From NCBI GenBank assembly GCA_044346175.1, contig JBIIZQ010000003.1:1-64000 (forward strand): 64,000 nt of DNA, written 5' to 3'. This DNA is from JBJTUH01 sp044346175. Lineage in GTDB: Bacteria > Cyanobacteriota > Vampirovibrionia > Vampirovibrionales > JAJTHC01. The translations under genes and the position numbers were made by a program. Numbering within the stretch: the stretch's first letter is position 1; each line of letters starts with the position of its first letter. Positions 51,443 through 59,969 of the stretch are shown here, one piece after another. The notes under the pieces were generated by a model. It saw only the letters and a list, made by a program, of their open reading frames with translations, made no database searches and was not told where the DNA came from.

Positions 51443-51844
51443 ATGATGCAATCCCCTATGCACTCTCAAACCCCCATCCGCCGGGAAGACCTATCAGACT
51501 ACATGAAGTGCCTACTTGATGCCCTAGAGGAGAAACAGGCTCTGGATGTCAAAGTACTTTATATTGAGCCTCTTTCTTCCTTGGGGGACTATATGGTACT
51601 TGCTTCAACACAAAGTACTCAACAAACTCGTGCCCTTTCAGGGTTTATTGAACATGAATTTGAAACAAAACTTGATTGGCGAGTAAGACATATAGATGCC
51701 GACACCCAAAATCGTTGGATTGCCATGGACTATGGCGAGTTGATTGTACACTTATTGATTGAGCAAGAGCGTGAGCATTATCAGTTAGATGCTTTTTGGC
51801 GCAATGCACAAGAGGTTGTACTGCCCAAGAATGACTTGGCTTAA
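51443..51844 (+). CDS. rsfS: Ribosomal silencing factor RsfS
   Basis: 133 residues with the DUF143 core: LDALEEKQALDVKVLYIEPL, SSLGDYMVLASTQSTQQTRAL, RWIAMDYGELIVHLLIEQER and HYQLDAFWRNAQEV. It binds L14 and blocks subunit joining under starvation. Start ATG ATG at 51443 with AAAGGA 13 bases upstream. In many bacteria rsfS sits next to nadD; here the two are 8 kb apart. Confidence 0.93.
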   Translation: MMQSPMHSQTPIRREDLSDYMKCLLDALEEKQALDVKVLYIEPLSSLGDYMVLASTQSTQQTRALSGFIEHEFETKLDWRVRHIDADTQNRWIAMDYGELIVHLLIEQEREHYQLDAFWRNAQEVVLPKNDLA

Positions 51845-51900
51845 CCTCTCTCTTTAGTTTTACATCCGTATAGGGGTCTCTTTCTGACACACCCTATTAT

Positions 51901-51939
51901 CAAAGCCCTTGGTATTATTTCAGCATACCAAGGGCTTTG
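51901..51939. terminator. Bidirectional terminator between rsfS and the Cys-rich gene
   Basis: Perfect 15-bp stem CAAAGCCCTTGGTAT (51901-51915) with ATACCAAGGGCTTTG (51925-51939), nine-base loop. It sits between two convergent genes. T-tracts are poor on both sides, so termination may depend on the strong stem. Confidence 0.75.
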
Positions 51940-51963
51940 CGTAAGAGAAAGATACGAATACCT

Positions 51964-52296
51964 TTAGTTATGACAAGTGGTTTCACAGTGAGACAACACG
52001 CTCGTAATGGCTTCTTTTAATCCGTGAGAAGCTTTTTTAGTTGCAAATTTTGCTTCTAGTTTTGCCTGCCATTCTGTTTTTCTGGCACAAGCAGCCGCTT
52101 TGGCCATTTTTGTCATGGCTTCTCCACAACTTTCTTCCATAGCATGCTTGATTTTTTCTTTCATGAGTTCAGCCCAAGCTTCATCGGCAAGGTGTAAGAG
52201 TTTCTCAGTCAGACAACAAGAGCTTTCGTCATGCATGCCCGTAGAAACAGTCGCATGGGAGGTAGCGTTATCACAGGAGGAGAGCATCATCATCAT
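51964..52296 (-). CDS. Small Cys-rich helical protein, possible target of the adjacent TetR regulator
   Basis: 110 residues beginning with four consecutive ATG codons. Seven Cys at 8, 27, 28, 57, 70, 104 and 108; the middle (LTEKLLHLADEAWAELMKEKIKHAME, KLEAKFATKKASHGLKEAIT) is strongly helical. No membrane segment beyond a short start; no family recognised. Its promoter region carries TATTAGTACCGACTGGTT (52391-52408, minus strand), which matches a site upstream of the tetR gene at 16 of 18 positions. This points to a role in an electrophile, metal or redox response, by inference only. Confidence 0.6.
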   Translation of the reverse strand: MMMMLSSCDNATSHATVSTGMHDESSCCLTEKLLHLADEAWAELMKEKIKHAMEESCGEAMTKMAKAAACARKTEWQAKLEAKFATKKASHGLKEAITSVLSHCETTCHN

Positions 52297-52390
52297 TTTA
52301 AAAGGCTTTCAAGTTTTAAAGGACTACATAATCACAACATCACACAACACACACAACATTAACGATAAGTCATATTTATCTTTTAGGTAA

Positions 52391-52408
52391 AACCAGTCGG
52401 TACTAATA
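52391..52408 (-). promoter_or_regulatory. Operator-like site B (ACC-N4-GGT core)
   Basis: On the minus strand TATTAGTACCGACTGGTT, identical to site A (53144-53161) except for the two central N bases. It lies about 95-112 bp upstream of ATG 52296. The core ACCGACTGGT is a near palindrome. Confidence 0.55.
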
Positions 52409-52432
52409 AGGGGTAAAAAATATATCGGCATA

Positions 52433-53044
52433 TTAGCCTGAAGTTAAAAGAAGGCTCAGCAGAAGCTCCGTCGTCTGCTTGATACTCTCGGGCTGGCGCG
52501 TCGTTTTTGCAAAAATAAGACTGCCATGAAATGAGGATAAAAAAAGTTGCCCTGCTTGTTCAGGGTTTAGGGTCGTACGAAACTCTCCAAGTGCAATCCC
52601 TTCTGCAATACAGGCTACGAAAATAGCCTTAAGCTTGGAGAAAAATAAGCTCAGCTTCTCTCGAAACGCTGGGAAAAAGTCACTTGTTTCCGTCGCTAAG
52701 TTGACGAAAGGACACCCCACTTGGCAGTTTTGGGAAGCCATGGTGTCATACACATGATGGCAAAAGACGGTCATTCTTTCTTTGGGTGAAAGTGCTTTAT
52801 TCAGCAGTGTTTCTTGGAGTGCTACGCAAATAAAATTTTGGATATAACGCTCAAGGGTATCAAGGAATAACGCTTCTTTAGAAGGATAATGGTAATAAAA
52901 GTTACTTTTGCTCACCCCAGCTTGGTTCAGAATTTCTTGAATTCCCGTAGACTCATACCCACGTGCCGACATCAACGTTAAACAGGTTTGAATGAGTTTA
53001 ACTTTGCTAGGGGGAAGGGTATCAATATCTAAGAGCTTCATCAT
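52433..53044 (-). CDS. TetR-family regulator, possibly NemR-like
   Basis: 203 residues. The HTH is in ESTGIQEILNQAGVSKSNFY with YHYPSKEALF following. The C-terminal ligand domain includes QNCQVGCPFVNLATETSD, a Cys-containing block also seen in NemR-type regulators that react with electrophiles (Cys 107 and 111 here). ATG ATG at 53044. Sites A and B share a long motif, so it probably represses itself and the small Cys-rich gene. The effector is unknown. Confidence 0.88.
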   Translation of the reverse strand: MMKLLDIDTLPPSKVKLIQTCLTLMSARGYESTGIQEILNQAGVSKSNFYYHYPSKEALFLDTLERYIQNFICVALQETLLNKALSPKERMTVFCHHVYDTMASQNCQVGCPFVNLATETSDFFPAFREKLSLFFSKLKAIFVACIAEGIALGEFRTTLNPEQAGQLFLSSFHGSLIFAKTTRQPESIKQTTELLLSLLLTSG

Positions 53045-53123
53045 GTGCTATAGCCTATCATAAACATAGCCAAGTCATCTCTTAATAACCACTGCCTTAA
53101 ACGACGATTCATTTATCAAAGGA

Positions 53124-53171
53124 CATTTAATAGAACCACTTGGTATTAGTACCGTATGGTTCTATTAAATG
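53124..53171. promoter_or_regulatory. 15-bp inverted repeat with two ACC-N4-GGT cores (site A, tetR promoter)
   Basis: Perfect arms 53124-53138 and 53157-53171 around 18 bases. Inside and overlapping the arms are ACCACTTGGT (53135-53144) and ACCGTATGGT (53151-53160), centres 16 bp apart, as expected for two TetR dimers. It lies about 80-125 bp before the tetR start. The same motif recurs as site B. Confidence 0.65.
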
Positions 53172-53260
53172 CAATTTAATCTGTTCTGTCAACACCCTTC
53201 ATGTTTATTTAAGGATTGTGGTCTATGCTCATCTCCTCTTGTAAGGTGAGCCTTGATAAA

Positions 53261-53299
53261 ACATAAGCCCCTGAAAGGAGGGGCTTCAGGGACTTATGT
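53261..53299 (-). terminator. clpX terminator
   Basis: ACATAAGCCCCTGAA (53261-53275) pairs with TTCAGGGACTTATGT (53285-53299), one C-A mismatch, nine-base loop, TTTT on the minus strand. Located about 32 bp after the clpX stop. Confidence 0.85.
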
Positions 53300-53330
53300 T
53301 AAAGATGTAAGGATGGTAAGGATACTATCC

Positions 53331-54689
53331 TTAGGCACTGAGGCTACTAGAAGCCTCTTTTTTAGGTTCTTCTTTCACAGGAGAAAGGACCGAGTGAGGC
53401 ACTTCAACCACATGATGAAGCACGTTTTTAGCTTTCACCATATCCTTCGTGATACAGAGTGACTCCATCGTACCTTTTTCTCGGAGTTCTGGTGCTTCAA
53501 ACATCACATCCAGCATCAACTCTTCCATAATGGCACGTAAAGCCCTTGCACCTGTTTTTCGTTGCATTGCCTCATGAGCAATCGCAATGGCGGCATCTTC
53601 CTCAAAAGAAAGGGTAATATTATCCATCGCTAAGAGGGTTTGATATTGCTTGAAGATAGCATTTTTGGGCTTCTTCAAAATATTTACCAGTGCTTCTTCA
53701 TCTAGGGGGTCGAGGACAGCAAGAATAGGAAGACGACCTGTAAATTCAGGAATCATACCAAACTTAATAAGGTCATCAGGTTCAGCTTCCTTCATAATAC
53801 GTGCAGCTTCAAGGTCTCTCTCGTACTGCGTTTTTGCAACGAGCGAACCAAAACCAACATTTTTACCTGTATTGACACGTTGACCTATCAGCTTGTCTAA
53901 GCCTACAAAAGCACCCCCACAAATAAAGAGGATGTTTTTTGTATCAATTTGGATAAACTCTTGATGCGGATGTTTTCTACCCCCTTGAGGTGGTACATTC
54001 GCAACCGTACCCTCAATCATTTTTAAAAGTGCCTGTTGGACACCTTCTCCAGAAACATCTCTGGTAATACTTGGGTTTTCTGATTTACGAGAGATTTTAT
54101 CAATTTCATCAATATAGATAATCCCTCGTTCGGCTTTACGAACATCATACTCAGCGGCTTGATAGAGCCTGAGCAAGATATTCTCAACGTCATCGCCAAC
54201 ATAACCAGCCTCTGTAAGGGTCGTCGCATCCGCCACAGCAAAAGGCACATTAAGCATCTTTGCCAACGTCTGTGCCAAAAGGGTTTTTCCTGAACCTGTA
54301 GGACCGATTAAAAGCACATTACTCTTTTGAATTTCAACCGCTTCTTTATCTTCAGCGGTATCAATCAGGTGGTTAATACGCTTATAGTGGTTGTAAACTG
54401 CCACGGCCAAGGTACGCTTCGCTTGGTCTTGACCAATAATATGGTCATCCAGATGCTGCTTAATGGCTTGTGGAGAAGCAACCGTAAGCTTCTCTTGAGG
54501 GGCATCGTCTTGTGTTTTTTTCTGGCTCAAATTTTCAGCCGTATCAAATTCCTCTGCCAATACCTCGTTACAAAGTTCAATGCACTCATCGCAAATGAAC
54601 ACATCGGGACCTGCTATAAGTTTTTTGACCTGATCCTGCGTTTTGCCACAAAAAGAGCAACGGAGTTTTTCATCATGTTTACTCATCAT
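53331..54689 (-). CDS. clpX: ATP-dependent Clp protease ATP-binding subunit ClpX
   Basis: 452 residues. N-terminal zinc domain with Cys 11, 14, 33 and 36, Walker A GPTGSGKTLLAQTLA, pore loop TEAGYVGDDVENIL, Walker B IIYIDEIDKISRK, RKHPHQEFIQIDT and sensor regions; the IGF-type ClpP loop is represented by LIGQRVNTGKNVGFGS. Unfolds substrates for ClpP, whose gene is upstream (302-bp spacer). Start ATG ATG at 54689. The C-terminal tail is Glu/Lys/Ser-rich. Confidence 0.98.
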   Translation of the reverse strand: MMSKHDEKLRCSFCGKTQDQVKKLIAGPDVFICDECIELCNEVLAEEFDTAENLSQKKTQDDAPQEKLTVASPQAIKQHLDDHIIGQDQAKRTLAVAVYNHYKRINHLIDTAEDKEAVEIQKSNVLLIGPTGSGKTLLAQTLAKMLNVPFAVADATTLTEAGYVGDDVENILLRLYQAAEYDVRKAERGIIYIDEIDKISRKSENPSITRDVSGEGVQQALLKMIEGTVANVPPQGGRKHPHQEFIQIDTKNILFICGGAFVGLDKLIGQRVNTGKNVGFGSLVAKTQYERDLEAARIMKEAEPDDLIKFGMIPEFTGRLPILAVLDPLDEEALVNILKKPKNAIFKQYQTLLAMDNITLSFEEDAAIAIAHEAMQRKTGARALRAIMEELMLDVMFEAPELREKGTMESLCITKDMVKAKNVLHHVVEVPHSVLSPVKEEPKKEASSSLSA

Positions 54690-54990
54690 AGAGTGTTCAT
54701 ACTTTCCTGACAGGTGAGAGGCATTGAAATGGGTAAAGAGCTTGTTGTTTTAATTATTTTAGAGGCAAGATGATATCAAAAAGCAAAAAGCATCCTACCC
54801 ATGGATGTTCATTAAAAGAACATGTCTGGTTTTCTTGATGAAGACAATCACAGTATCAATAAACCATTTTACTAATACGCATACCATAAACATGCACGTA
54901 TCACAAAGCCCTATGTGGCATCATGCCACACACCACCAAGAACTTTCTATGTTAAAAAGCGTGCTTGGTAGTGTGTGTTTTGATGAATGG
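54690..54990. other. clpP-clpX spacer
   Basis: 301 bp between clpP and clpX with no credible gene. AT-rich; an imperfect dyad GTGGCATCATGCCACA (about 54914-54929, GTGGCA/TGCCAC) is visible and may be a weak terminator or an operator, which would give clpX its own promoter. Confidence 0.35.
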
Positions 54991-55608
54991 TTATTTTTCA
55001 GAAGTCGGTTTACTGACGACTTTATCAACCAAACCATAAGCCACAGCGTCTTCTGGACTCATAATATAGTCACGGTCCGTATCCTTCTCAATTTTCTTGA
55101 GAGGCTGCCCTGTATGGGAGGCAAGCAGCTCATTAAGCATACGCTTCATACGGTTGATTTCTGCAGCTTGGATTTCAATATCAGAAGCTTGCCCCTGCGC
55201 ACCACCAAGCGGCTGGTGAATGAGAATCCGAGAGTGTGGCAATGCCAAACGTTTACCAGGGGTTCCAGCCGAAAGAAGAAACGCCCCCATACTGGCTGCT
55301 TGACCGACGCAAATGGTTGAAACATCGGCACGAATATGCTGCATGGTATCAAAAATGGCAAGACCCGCCGTGACACTACCTCCAGGGGAGTTAATGTAGA
55401 GCATAATATCTTTTTCAGGGTTTTCAGAATCAAGCAGGAGCAACTGGGCAATAATGAGGTTTGCCACCATATCATCCACAGGGGTTCCTAGAAAGACGAT
55501 ACGCTCACGGAGCAACCGAGAAAATACGTCAAAGGTACGCTCTCCACGGCTAGACTGTTCCACCACAACGGGCATGTAAGCATGAGGCTGAATGATGGAT
55601 TGCGTCAT
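54991..55608 (-). CDS. clpP: ATP-dependent Clp protease proteolytic subunit ClpP
   Basis: 205 residues. Catalytic triad visible: Ser 106 in GQAASMGAFLL, His 131 in PHSRILIHQPLGG, Asp 180 in EKDTDRDYIMSP. The N-terminal VVEQSSRGERTFDVFSRLLRERIVFLG is standard. The tetradecamer associates with ClpX from the next gene. Cyanobacteria have several clpP copies; only this one is in the window. Confidence 0.98.
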   Translation of the reverse strand: MTQSIIQPHAYMPVVVEQSSRGERTFDVFSRLLRERIVFLGTPVDDMVANLIIAQLLLLDSENPEKDIMLYINSPGGSVTAGLAIFDTMQHIRADVSTICVGQAASMGAFLLSAGTPGKRLALPHSRILIHQPLGGAQGQASDIEIQAAEINRMKRMLNELLASHTGQPLKKIEKDTDRDYIMSPEDAVAYGLVDKVVSKPTSEK

Positions 55609-55906
55609 GAGAATCCATAGGCTCCTTTGTCAAGATGATGAAGGTTAATGGTATATGGCGGAGGAGGCATCAAGGGTTTGAGTCTTGAAGCATAAACCCG
55701 TCACACACAAAATGAAATAGAGTAGAGGGGACACACAGAAAGATACCTGCTTGTGGCATGGTTGATTTAAAAACTTTACAGTTTAACCACTGTCGCACCC
55801 CACAAAAAAGCCGTAGGAACGCACCACATCACAGGTCTATAAGTTTACAGTGTAACATATTATGCCATTTAGGAAAATGAAAACAACCTTAAATAGTCTA
55901 AACTCA

Positions 55907-56713
55907 TCAGATATCGTGACGGGTTTCGTGAGTATGCGTGGCAATACCACATATCGCACGATACGCACAATGTGCGTCAGGACACAGTGGCGGAAGGTTA
56001 AACTCGTTTTGATGGTAGTGTGTAAGTAACGATTGGAGGGTGTTTTGAAGGGTCATTTGTACCCGTTGTGAAATATCAGAAGACCATGGCAACTCATGTA
56101 ACGTAATCAGCTGGGGAGACACTTGGACATAGATAAAACATATGGGGAGCGTTTCTGAAAGACGGCGCTGCGTGATGGGGTGCCTGAGTGGTGGATTCTC
56201 TTGCAAGAGGAGCTTTTCCACCGCCAAGGTATAGAGCATATATTGCCAATCCGAAGAAGGATTTTTAGGAACGGCAGTACCTGTTTTCCAGTCAAGAAGG
56301 ACGAGGGTTTCCGGTTGGGTGGCGGTGGCAGGGCGAAGGGCAATACGGTCAATTCGACCATGACACCACAAGGGAGGCTCCCCCTCAAGCGTTGGAACCT
56401 CCAAAGGCATATGAAACGGATACTCACTGGCGACAATAGGCCACTGGGTCACTTCATGGGCTTGGAGCTGTGACCAACAGGCAAGGAGCTTGGGGTCTTC
56501 TTCTGCGGAGAGAAAGGGGGTCACGTCAAGTCCTGCCGCTTGGTACTCAAGCCATTTATGGATATATTTTCCAAGCCTAAAATGGCGGGTATCCACAGGC
56601 CATTGTCGTTTTTCAATGCTTTTAAATTGAAATTGCTTTTGGCACCTTGACCATGATTTTAACTGTTCAGCAGAAAGTATCAGCGGTGTTTTTGTCATAT
56701 GGGATGAGGTCAT
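55907..56713 (-). CDS. PD-(D/E)XK nuclease-family protein with Cys cluster
   Basis: 268 residues. RecB/Cas4-like nuclease core: LSAEQLKSWSRCQKQFQFKS, HGRIDRIALRP (Asp), LVLLDWKTGTAVPKN (D-x-K) and DWQYMLYTLAVEKLL (QxxxY). C-terminal CPDAHCAYRAICG plus the N-terminal SRCQKQF Cys resembles the iron-sulfur staple of AddB/Cas4 proteins. A stand-alone PDDEXK_1 protein; no CRISPR repeats or helicase gene are near. A 25-bp gap separates it from the upstream kinase gene on the same strand. Likely role is DNA end processing. Confidence 0.85.
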   Translation of the reverse strand: MTSSHMTKTPLILSAEQLKSWSRCQKQFQFKSIEKRQWPVDTRHFRLGKYIHKWLEYQAAGLDVTPFLSAEEDPKLLACWSQLQAHEVTQWPIVASEYPFHMPLEVPTLEGEPPLWCHGRIDRIALRPATATQPETLVLLDWKTGTAVPKNPSSDWQYMLYTLAVEKLLLQENPPLRHPITQRRLSETLPICFIYVQVSPQLITLHELPWSSDISQRVQMTLQNTLQSLLTHYHQNEFNLPPLCPDAHCAYRAICGIATHTHETRHDI

Positions 56714-56737
56714 AGACGTATCACAAAGCTTCTCACG

Positions 56738-58198
56738 TTAACCCTTGGGAAGGGCAAGGGCAAAAGTGGTTCCTTGAGGGGAGGTTTGTAAAACCTCCGC
56801 CTTCCCTTGGTGAGCCTGCATAAGCTTTCTAACCTCTGCAAGGCCAAGACCTGTCCCCGCACTGCCTTTCGTGGTGAAGTAAGGTGTGAAGAGTTTGGGG
56901 AGAACATCTGCAGGAATCCCATGACCGTGGTCGGTCACTTTGATATACACCCAAGGGTCATCTTGTCCTCGAGTCCCACAATGGAGCAAGACCTCTTTTC
57001 CTGTCGGGGTCGCTTCAAGGGCGTTTTTAAGAAGGTTAATGAGAGCTTGCTGAATTTTAGCACCATCGGCTTGGACAGTCAGCGTTGTTAGAAGCTCCGA
57101 AGGGTACTGAAGGGTTTTCAAGCTCACCCCTTTTTGCTCAAACTGCGGACGCATAAACTGAGCAAGTTGCTCCAATAACACAGGAAGGCAAGTGGCTTCT
57201 TTCGCCAATGTAACAGGACGTGCATATTGTGTAAGCCCTGTAAGAATGGTTTCCATATGGTGTGACGCATGGCGAATCTGGCTGAGAGGTTCAAGAAGTT
57301 TTTCTTTTAAACTGACAGATGAGGTCTGTTCAGAGACCTCAGGGGGGAGGCTATCAAGTTGTGCCTCAATCAGACCTGCGTACAAATCAACAAGACCCAA
57401 AGGGTTTCTAATTTCATGGGCAATGGCGGTACATAAATGCCCAATAGCAGCCAGACGCTCATGCTCAACCAGTTTCTTTTGTAAGGTACGCTCCCGCTCA
57501 AGCATCTGTCTCAGGGTGAGGTTCCGATTTTCTAGTCTTTGAATCAGCCCCGTAAGCAGTAAGCTAAGCCTTTCATCATAACGGCGGTCAATGGGTGTTT
57601 CTTTGACAAGCTCAGGGAGTTCAGGATGGGTTTCAGAAAGATGTTTGGCAATAATTTCTGCAAAAGCTTTACTATCAGAAGGATGAAAAGTCCACCCTCC
57701 TTCACACATGGTATCTTCACCGCTCATCGTGGCAGGAGACATGCCACGGTCTGTGGGGTGCCAATATAAACAGCCACACAAACGATTCGTTAAAATAATC
57801 AGCATGCGGGTATCAGGGTCAAGGTGTTTTTTCACAGGGCTTGGGGTATGCGAGGAGTCAGGAGGAAAGACCGCTTCAGATGCTTTTTCATGGGCAAAAA
57901 GTGCAAAAAGCTTTAAGGTGTGTCGATGCTCTAAACCCAAGGTGAGTGACCAAATACTCTCTTCCTTAGGAGCGTGGAGTAATAATAAACCTGGAAAGTT
58001 TTGGTCTCTTACCATGCGTAATAAACAACTGGCAAGCGTGTTGAACGTCGCACGACTGTAGTGTCCGCCAGCAGGACAAATCTGCTGCAGATAGTCTTCT
58101 AAAACCATGGGAACCCCATGACTCTCATGGGAAGGGAAACTCTGGTGATGAAAAGGGTCATCCACGGAGGCTACTAAGCCTTTGATACTACTGAGCAT
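56738..58198 (-). CDS. Orphan sensor histidine kinase with DICT-like N-terminus
   Basis: 486 residues, no transmembrane segment, so cytosolic. The first 200 residues end with LIILTNRLCGCLYWHPTDRG then GGWTFHPSDSKAFAEIIAKHL, which fits the DICT sensory domain frequent in cyanobacteria (inference). A coiled linker (LTGLIQRLENRNLTLRQMLERE) leads to the HisKA phospho-site GHLCTAIAHEIRNPLG, then N box NLLKNALEATPTG, G1 DHGHGIP, F box TPYFTTKG and G2 GTGLGLAEV. No response regulator is adjacent. The kinase and nuclease genes may share a transcript. Confidence 0.9.
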   Translation of the reverse strand: MLSSIKGLVASVDDPFHHQSFPSHESHGVPMVLEDYLQQICPAGGHYSRATFNTLASCLLRMVRDQNFPGLLLLHAPKEESIWSLTLGLEHRHTLKLFALFAHEKASEAVFPPDSSHTPSPVKKHLDPDTRMLIILTNRLCGCLYWHPTDRGMSPATMSGEDTMCEGGWTFHPSDSKAFAEIIAKHLSETHPELPELVKETPIDRRYDERLSLLLTGLIQRLENRNLTLRQMLERERTLQKKLVEHERLAAIGHLCTAIAHEIRNPLGLVDLYAGLIEAQLDSLPPEVSEQTSSVSLKEKLLEPLSQIRHASHHMETILTGLTQYARPVTLAKEATCLPVLLEQLAQFMRPQFEQKGVSLKTLQYPSELLTTLTVQADGAKIQQALINLLKNALEATPTGKEVLLHCGTRGQDDPWVYIKVTDHGHGIPADVLPKLFTPYFTTKGSAGTGLGLAEVRKLMQAHQGKAEVLQTSPQGTTFALALPKG

Positions 58199-58267
58199 AG
58201 GGGAAAATACTTTCTTTTAGAGGAGAAACGTCAGGGTTACGTCGCATGACTCGTACACAGCTGGAGC

Positions 58268-59254
58268 CTAATGGGTAAATATCCAAAACATCCCCGCTGC
58301 AAAGCACCAACAATACACAGAGAAGTACCAAAGAGGAACACGACTAATCCATTTTACAAAACCTGCCACACAAACATACCCCACACATGCTGACACGCCT
58401 AAAGCAAGTAGCATCATAGGCCAGTCAAACCCCTGTAACATAGCACCCAGAGATTGATGCCCACCCATTTTAAAGAGTTTTAACGTTTCATAAAGCATTG
58501 CCGCAAGAAAGGTAGGAATACTCAATAAAAAGGTAAAGCGAGCAGCTTGAGATTTAGTCAGACCCTGCAAAAGCCCGATACTCATCGTAGTCCCTGAACG
58601 AGAAAACCCATGAAAAATAGCCGCCCAAGACTGTGCTAGCCCTACACCATACACAGCTTTATAAGGAAGGATACCAAGCTGATGATACCAAGCCCCTTCT
58701 AAACGGGTTTGGCACGTGCCACATTGTTTTTTTTGATAGTACCACTCGGCATACGCCATAAGACACCCAACCAGCACTAAATGTCCCGCTACCCATAGAG
58801 GTTGGTGTAAAAACCAATCTGAGAGGTCTTCAATTTGACCTGGCACATCCCAATGCAATAGGCGAAACACCCACCCTGAAAGCTTTAAAGTCCCTAAAAT
58901 CCCGAAAGCCGAAACGATAAAGGCTGTGATAATGGCACGCAGTTGTTGTTGTGCAAGTCGTCGTGCATCTTGTTCAGGTGCGGTGAGAGCTTCAGAGGCT
59001 TGCGGACGGAGGGCTAAATGCCAAAACCCATACAACTCTGTACGAAAATAAATACACACGGCAATCAGCGTACCGAGATGCAACCAGATGTCAAAGAAGG
59101 CTTCTTTCTGGAGGTCAGGGGCTTGCGTCAGCCAACCTAAATGATGCAACAAATGGTCAGTAAGGAGTAAATGTGCCGTTGAACTAACAGGTAAAAATTC
59201 TGTGAGTCCTTGAAGCACAGCTTTAATCATCATGGTGGTAGGGTTGAGCATCAT
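58268..59254 (-). CDS. uppP: Undecaprenyl-diphosphatase (UppP/BacA)
   Basis: 328 residues, longer than the usual 270-290. Motifs QGLTEFLPVSSTAHL (E-x3-E/S region) and GFSRSGTTMSIGLLQGL (phosphate-binding). Eight or so membrane segments. The extra length is in hydrophilic loops (SEALTAPEQDARRLAQQQ; KKQCGTCQTRLEG, which has a CGTC pair). It recycles the lipid carrier for peptidoglycan. Start ATG ATG at 59254, or another ATG ATG seven codons later. Confidence 0.93.
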   Translation of the reverse strand: MMLNPTTMMIKAVLQGLTEFLPVSSTAHLLLTDHLLHHLGWLTQAPDLQKEAFFDIWLHLGTLIAVCIYFRTELYGFWHLALRPQASEALTAPEQDARRLAQQQLRAIITAFIVSAFGILGTLKLSGWVFRLLHWDVPGQIEDLSDWFLHQPLWVAGHLVLVGCLMAYAEWYYQKKQCGTCQTRLEGAWYHQLGILPYKAVYGVGLAQSWAAIFHGFSRSGTTMSIGLLQGLTKSQAARFTFLLSIPTFLAAMLYETLKLFKMGGHQSLGAMLQGFDWPMMLLALGVSACVGYVCVAGFVKWISRVPLWYFSVYCWCFAAGMFWIFTH

Positions 59255-59586
59255 GTATGGAAAGACCTTTGACAGTAAAGGATTGAATAACGGCTTTTAA
59301 AATACCATTCTGGAGGTGCATGAAACAAAAAAAGGAGTCTCTCTATCATACACCTAAAAGACGCTACACCCTAAATAGCCCCTGTCTTTCAATGGTAGAA
59401 GACAGAGGCTATTTTAAAAATCAAAACGACAGCATCACTCATGGGTATTTTGGTACTTGGTACCACATAAGCCAGTCTCAAAAGGCTTTTTAAGCGTAAG
59501 ACACCCCATGTGCATCTCTTGATTTAGATAAGATAGCTTACGCAAGCAGCCGTTATCACGCTGCAAAAAAGACGATTGCGAGCCAC
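59255..59586. other. Intergenic region with arsC-side terminator
   Basis: 332 bp between the ArsC-like gene and uppP. It contains one strong hairpin (59373-59414) described separately and otherwise nothing recognised. Confidence 0.4.
59373..59414 (-). terminator. Terminator downstream of the ArsC-like gene
   Basis: AAATAGCCCCTGTCTT (59373-59388) pairs with AAGACAGAGGCTATTT (59399-59414), one C-A mismatch, ten-base loop. Built like the clpX terminator. It also has TTTT on the plus strand. Confidence 0.7.
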
Positions 59587-59952
59587 CTAAGGTTTCAACG
59601 CAGCAAGCCACTGCTTTTCAGAAAACCCTGCAAGCACTTTACCATTATCAAGCAGGAGAACAGGACGCTTGATAAAAGTATACTCTTCAAGCATGTAGCG
59701 GTGTTTATCTTGGTCAGTTAACACACGTTCATGTAAGCCCCAAGCACGGTACTTCATCGCACGCTTGGAGAACAGCGCATCAACCGACCCTATGCCTTCA
59801 ATAAGGGTATTTAAGGTCTCTTGAGACACTGACGTAAGCTTCACATCATGGTAAGCAAGGACTTCGATATTTTGGGCTTCAAGCCATGCCAAAGCTTTTT
59901 GACAGGTTGAGCAATGAGGGAGCCAGTACAAGCAGGCTACTTTAATCACCAT
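59587..59952 (-). CDS. ArsC/Spx-family thioredoxin-like protein
   Basis: 121 residues. YWLPHCSTCQKALAWLEAQN gives the CxxC-type redox Cys, FSKRAMKYRAWGL and EYTFIKRPVLLLDNG give the substrate-binding part, with Arg in KRPV. The family covers glutaredoxin-dependent arsenate reductases and the Spx regulators. Without other ars genes nearby the substrate is undecided. An uncharacterised exported protein gene lies 17 bp upstream on the same strand. Confidence 0.85.
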   Translation of the reverse strand: MVIKVACLYWLPHCSTCQKALAWLEAQNIEVLAYHDVKLTSVSQETLNTLIEGIGSVDALFSKRAMKYRAWGLHERVLTDQDKHRYMLEEYTFIKRPVLLLDNGKVLAGFSEKQWLAALKP

Positions 59953-59969
59953 GATAGGTGGGGCTTAAA

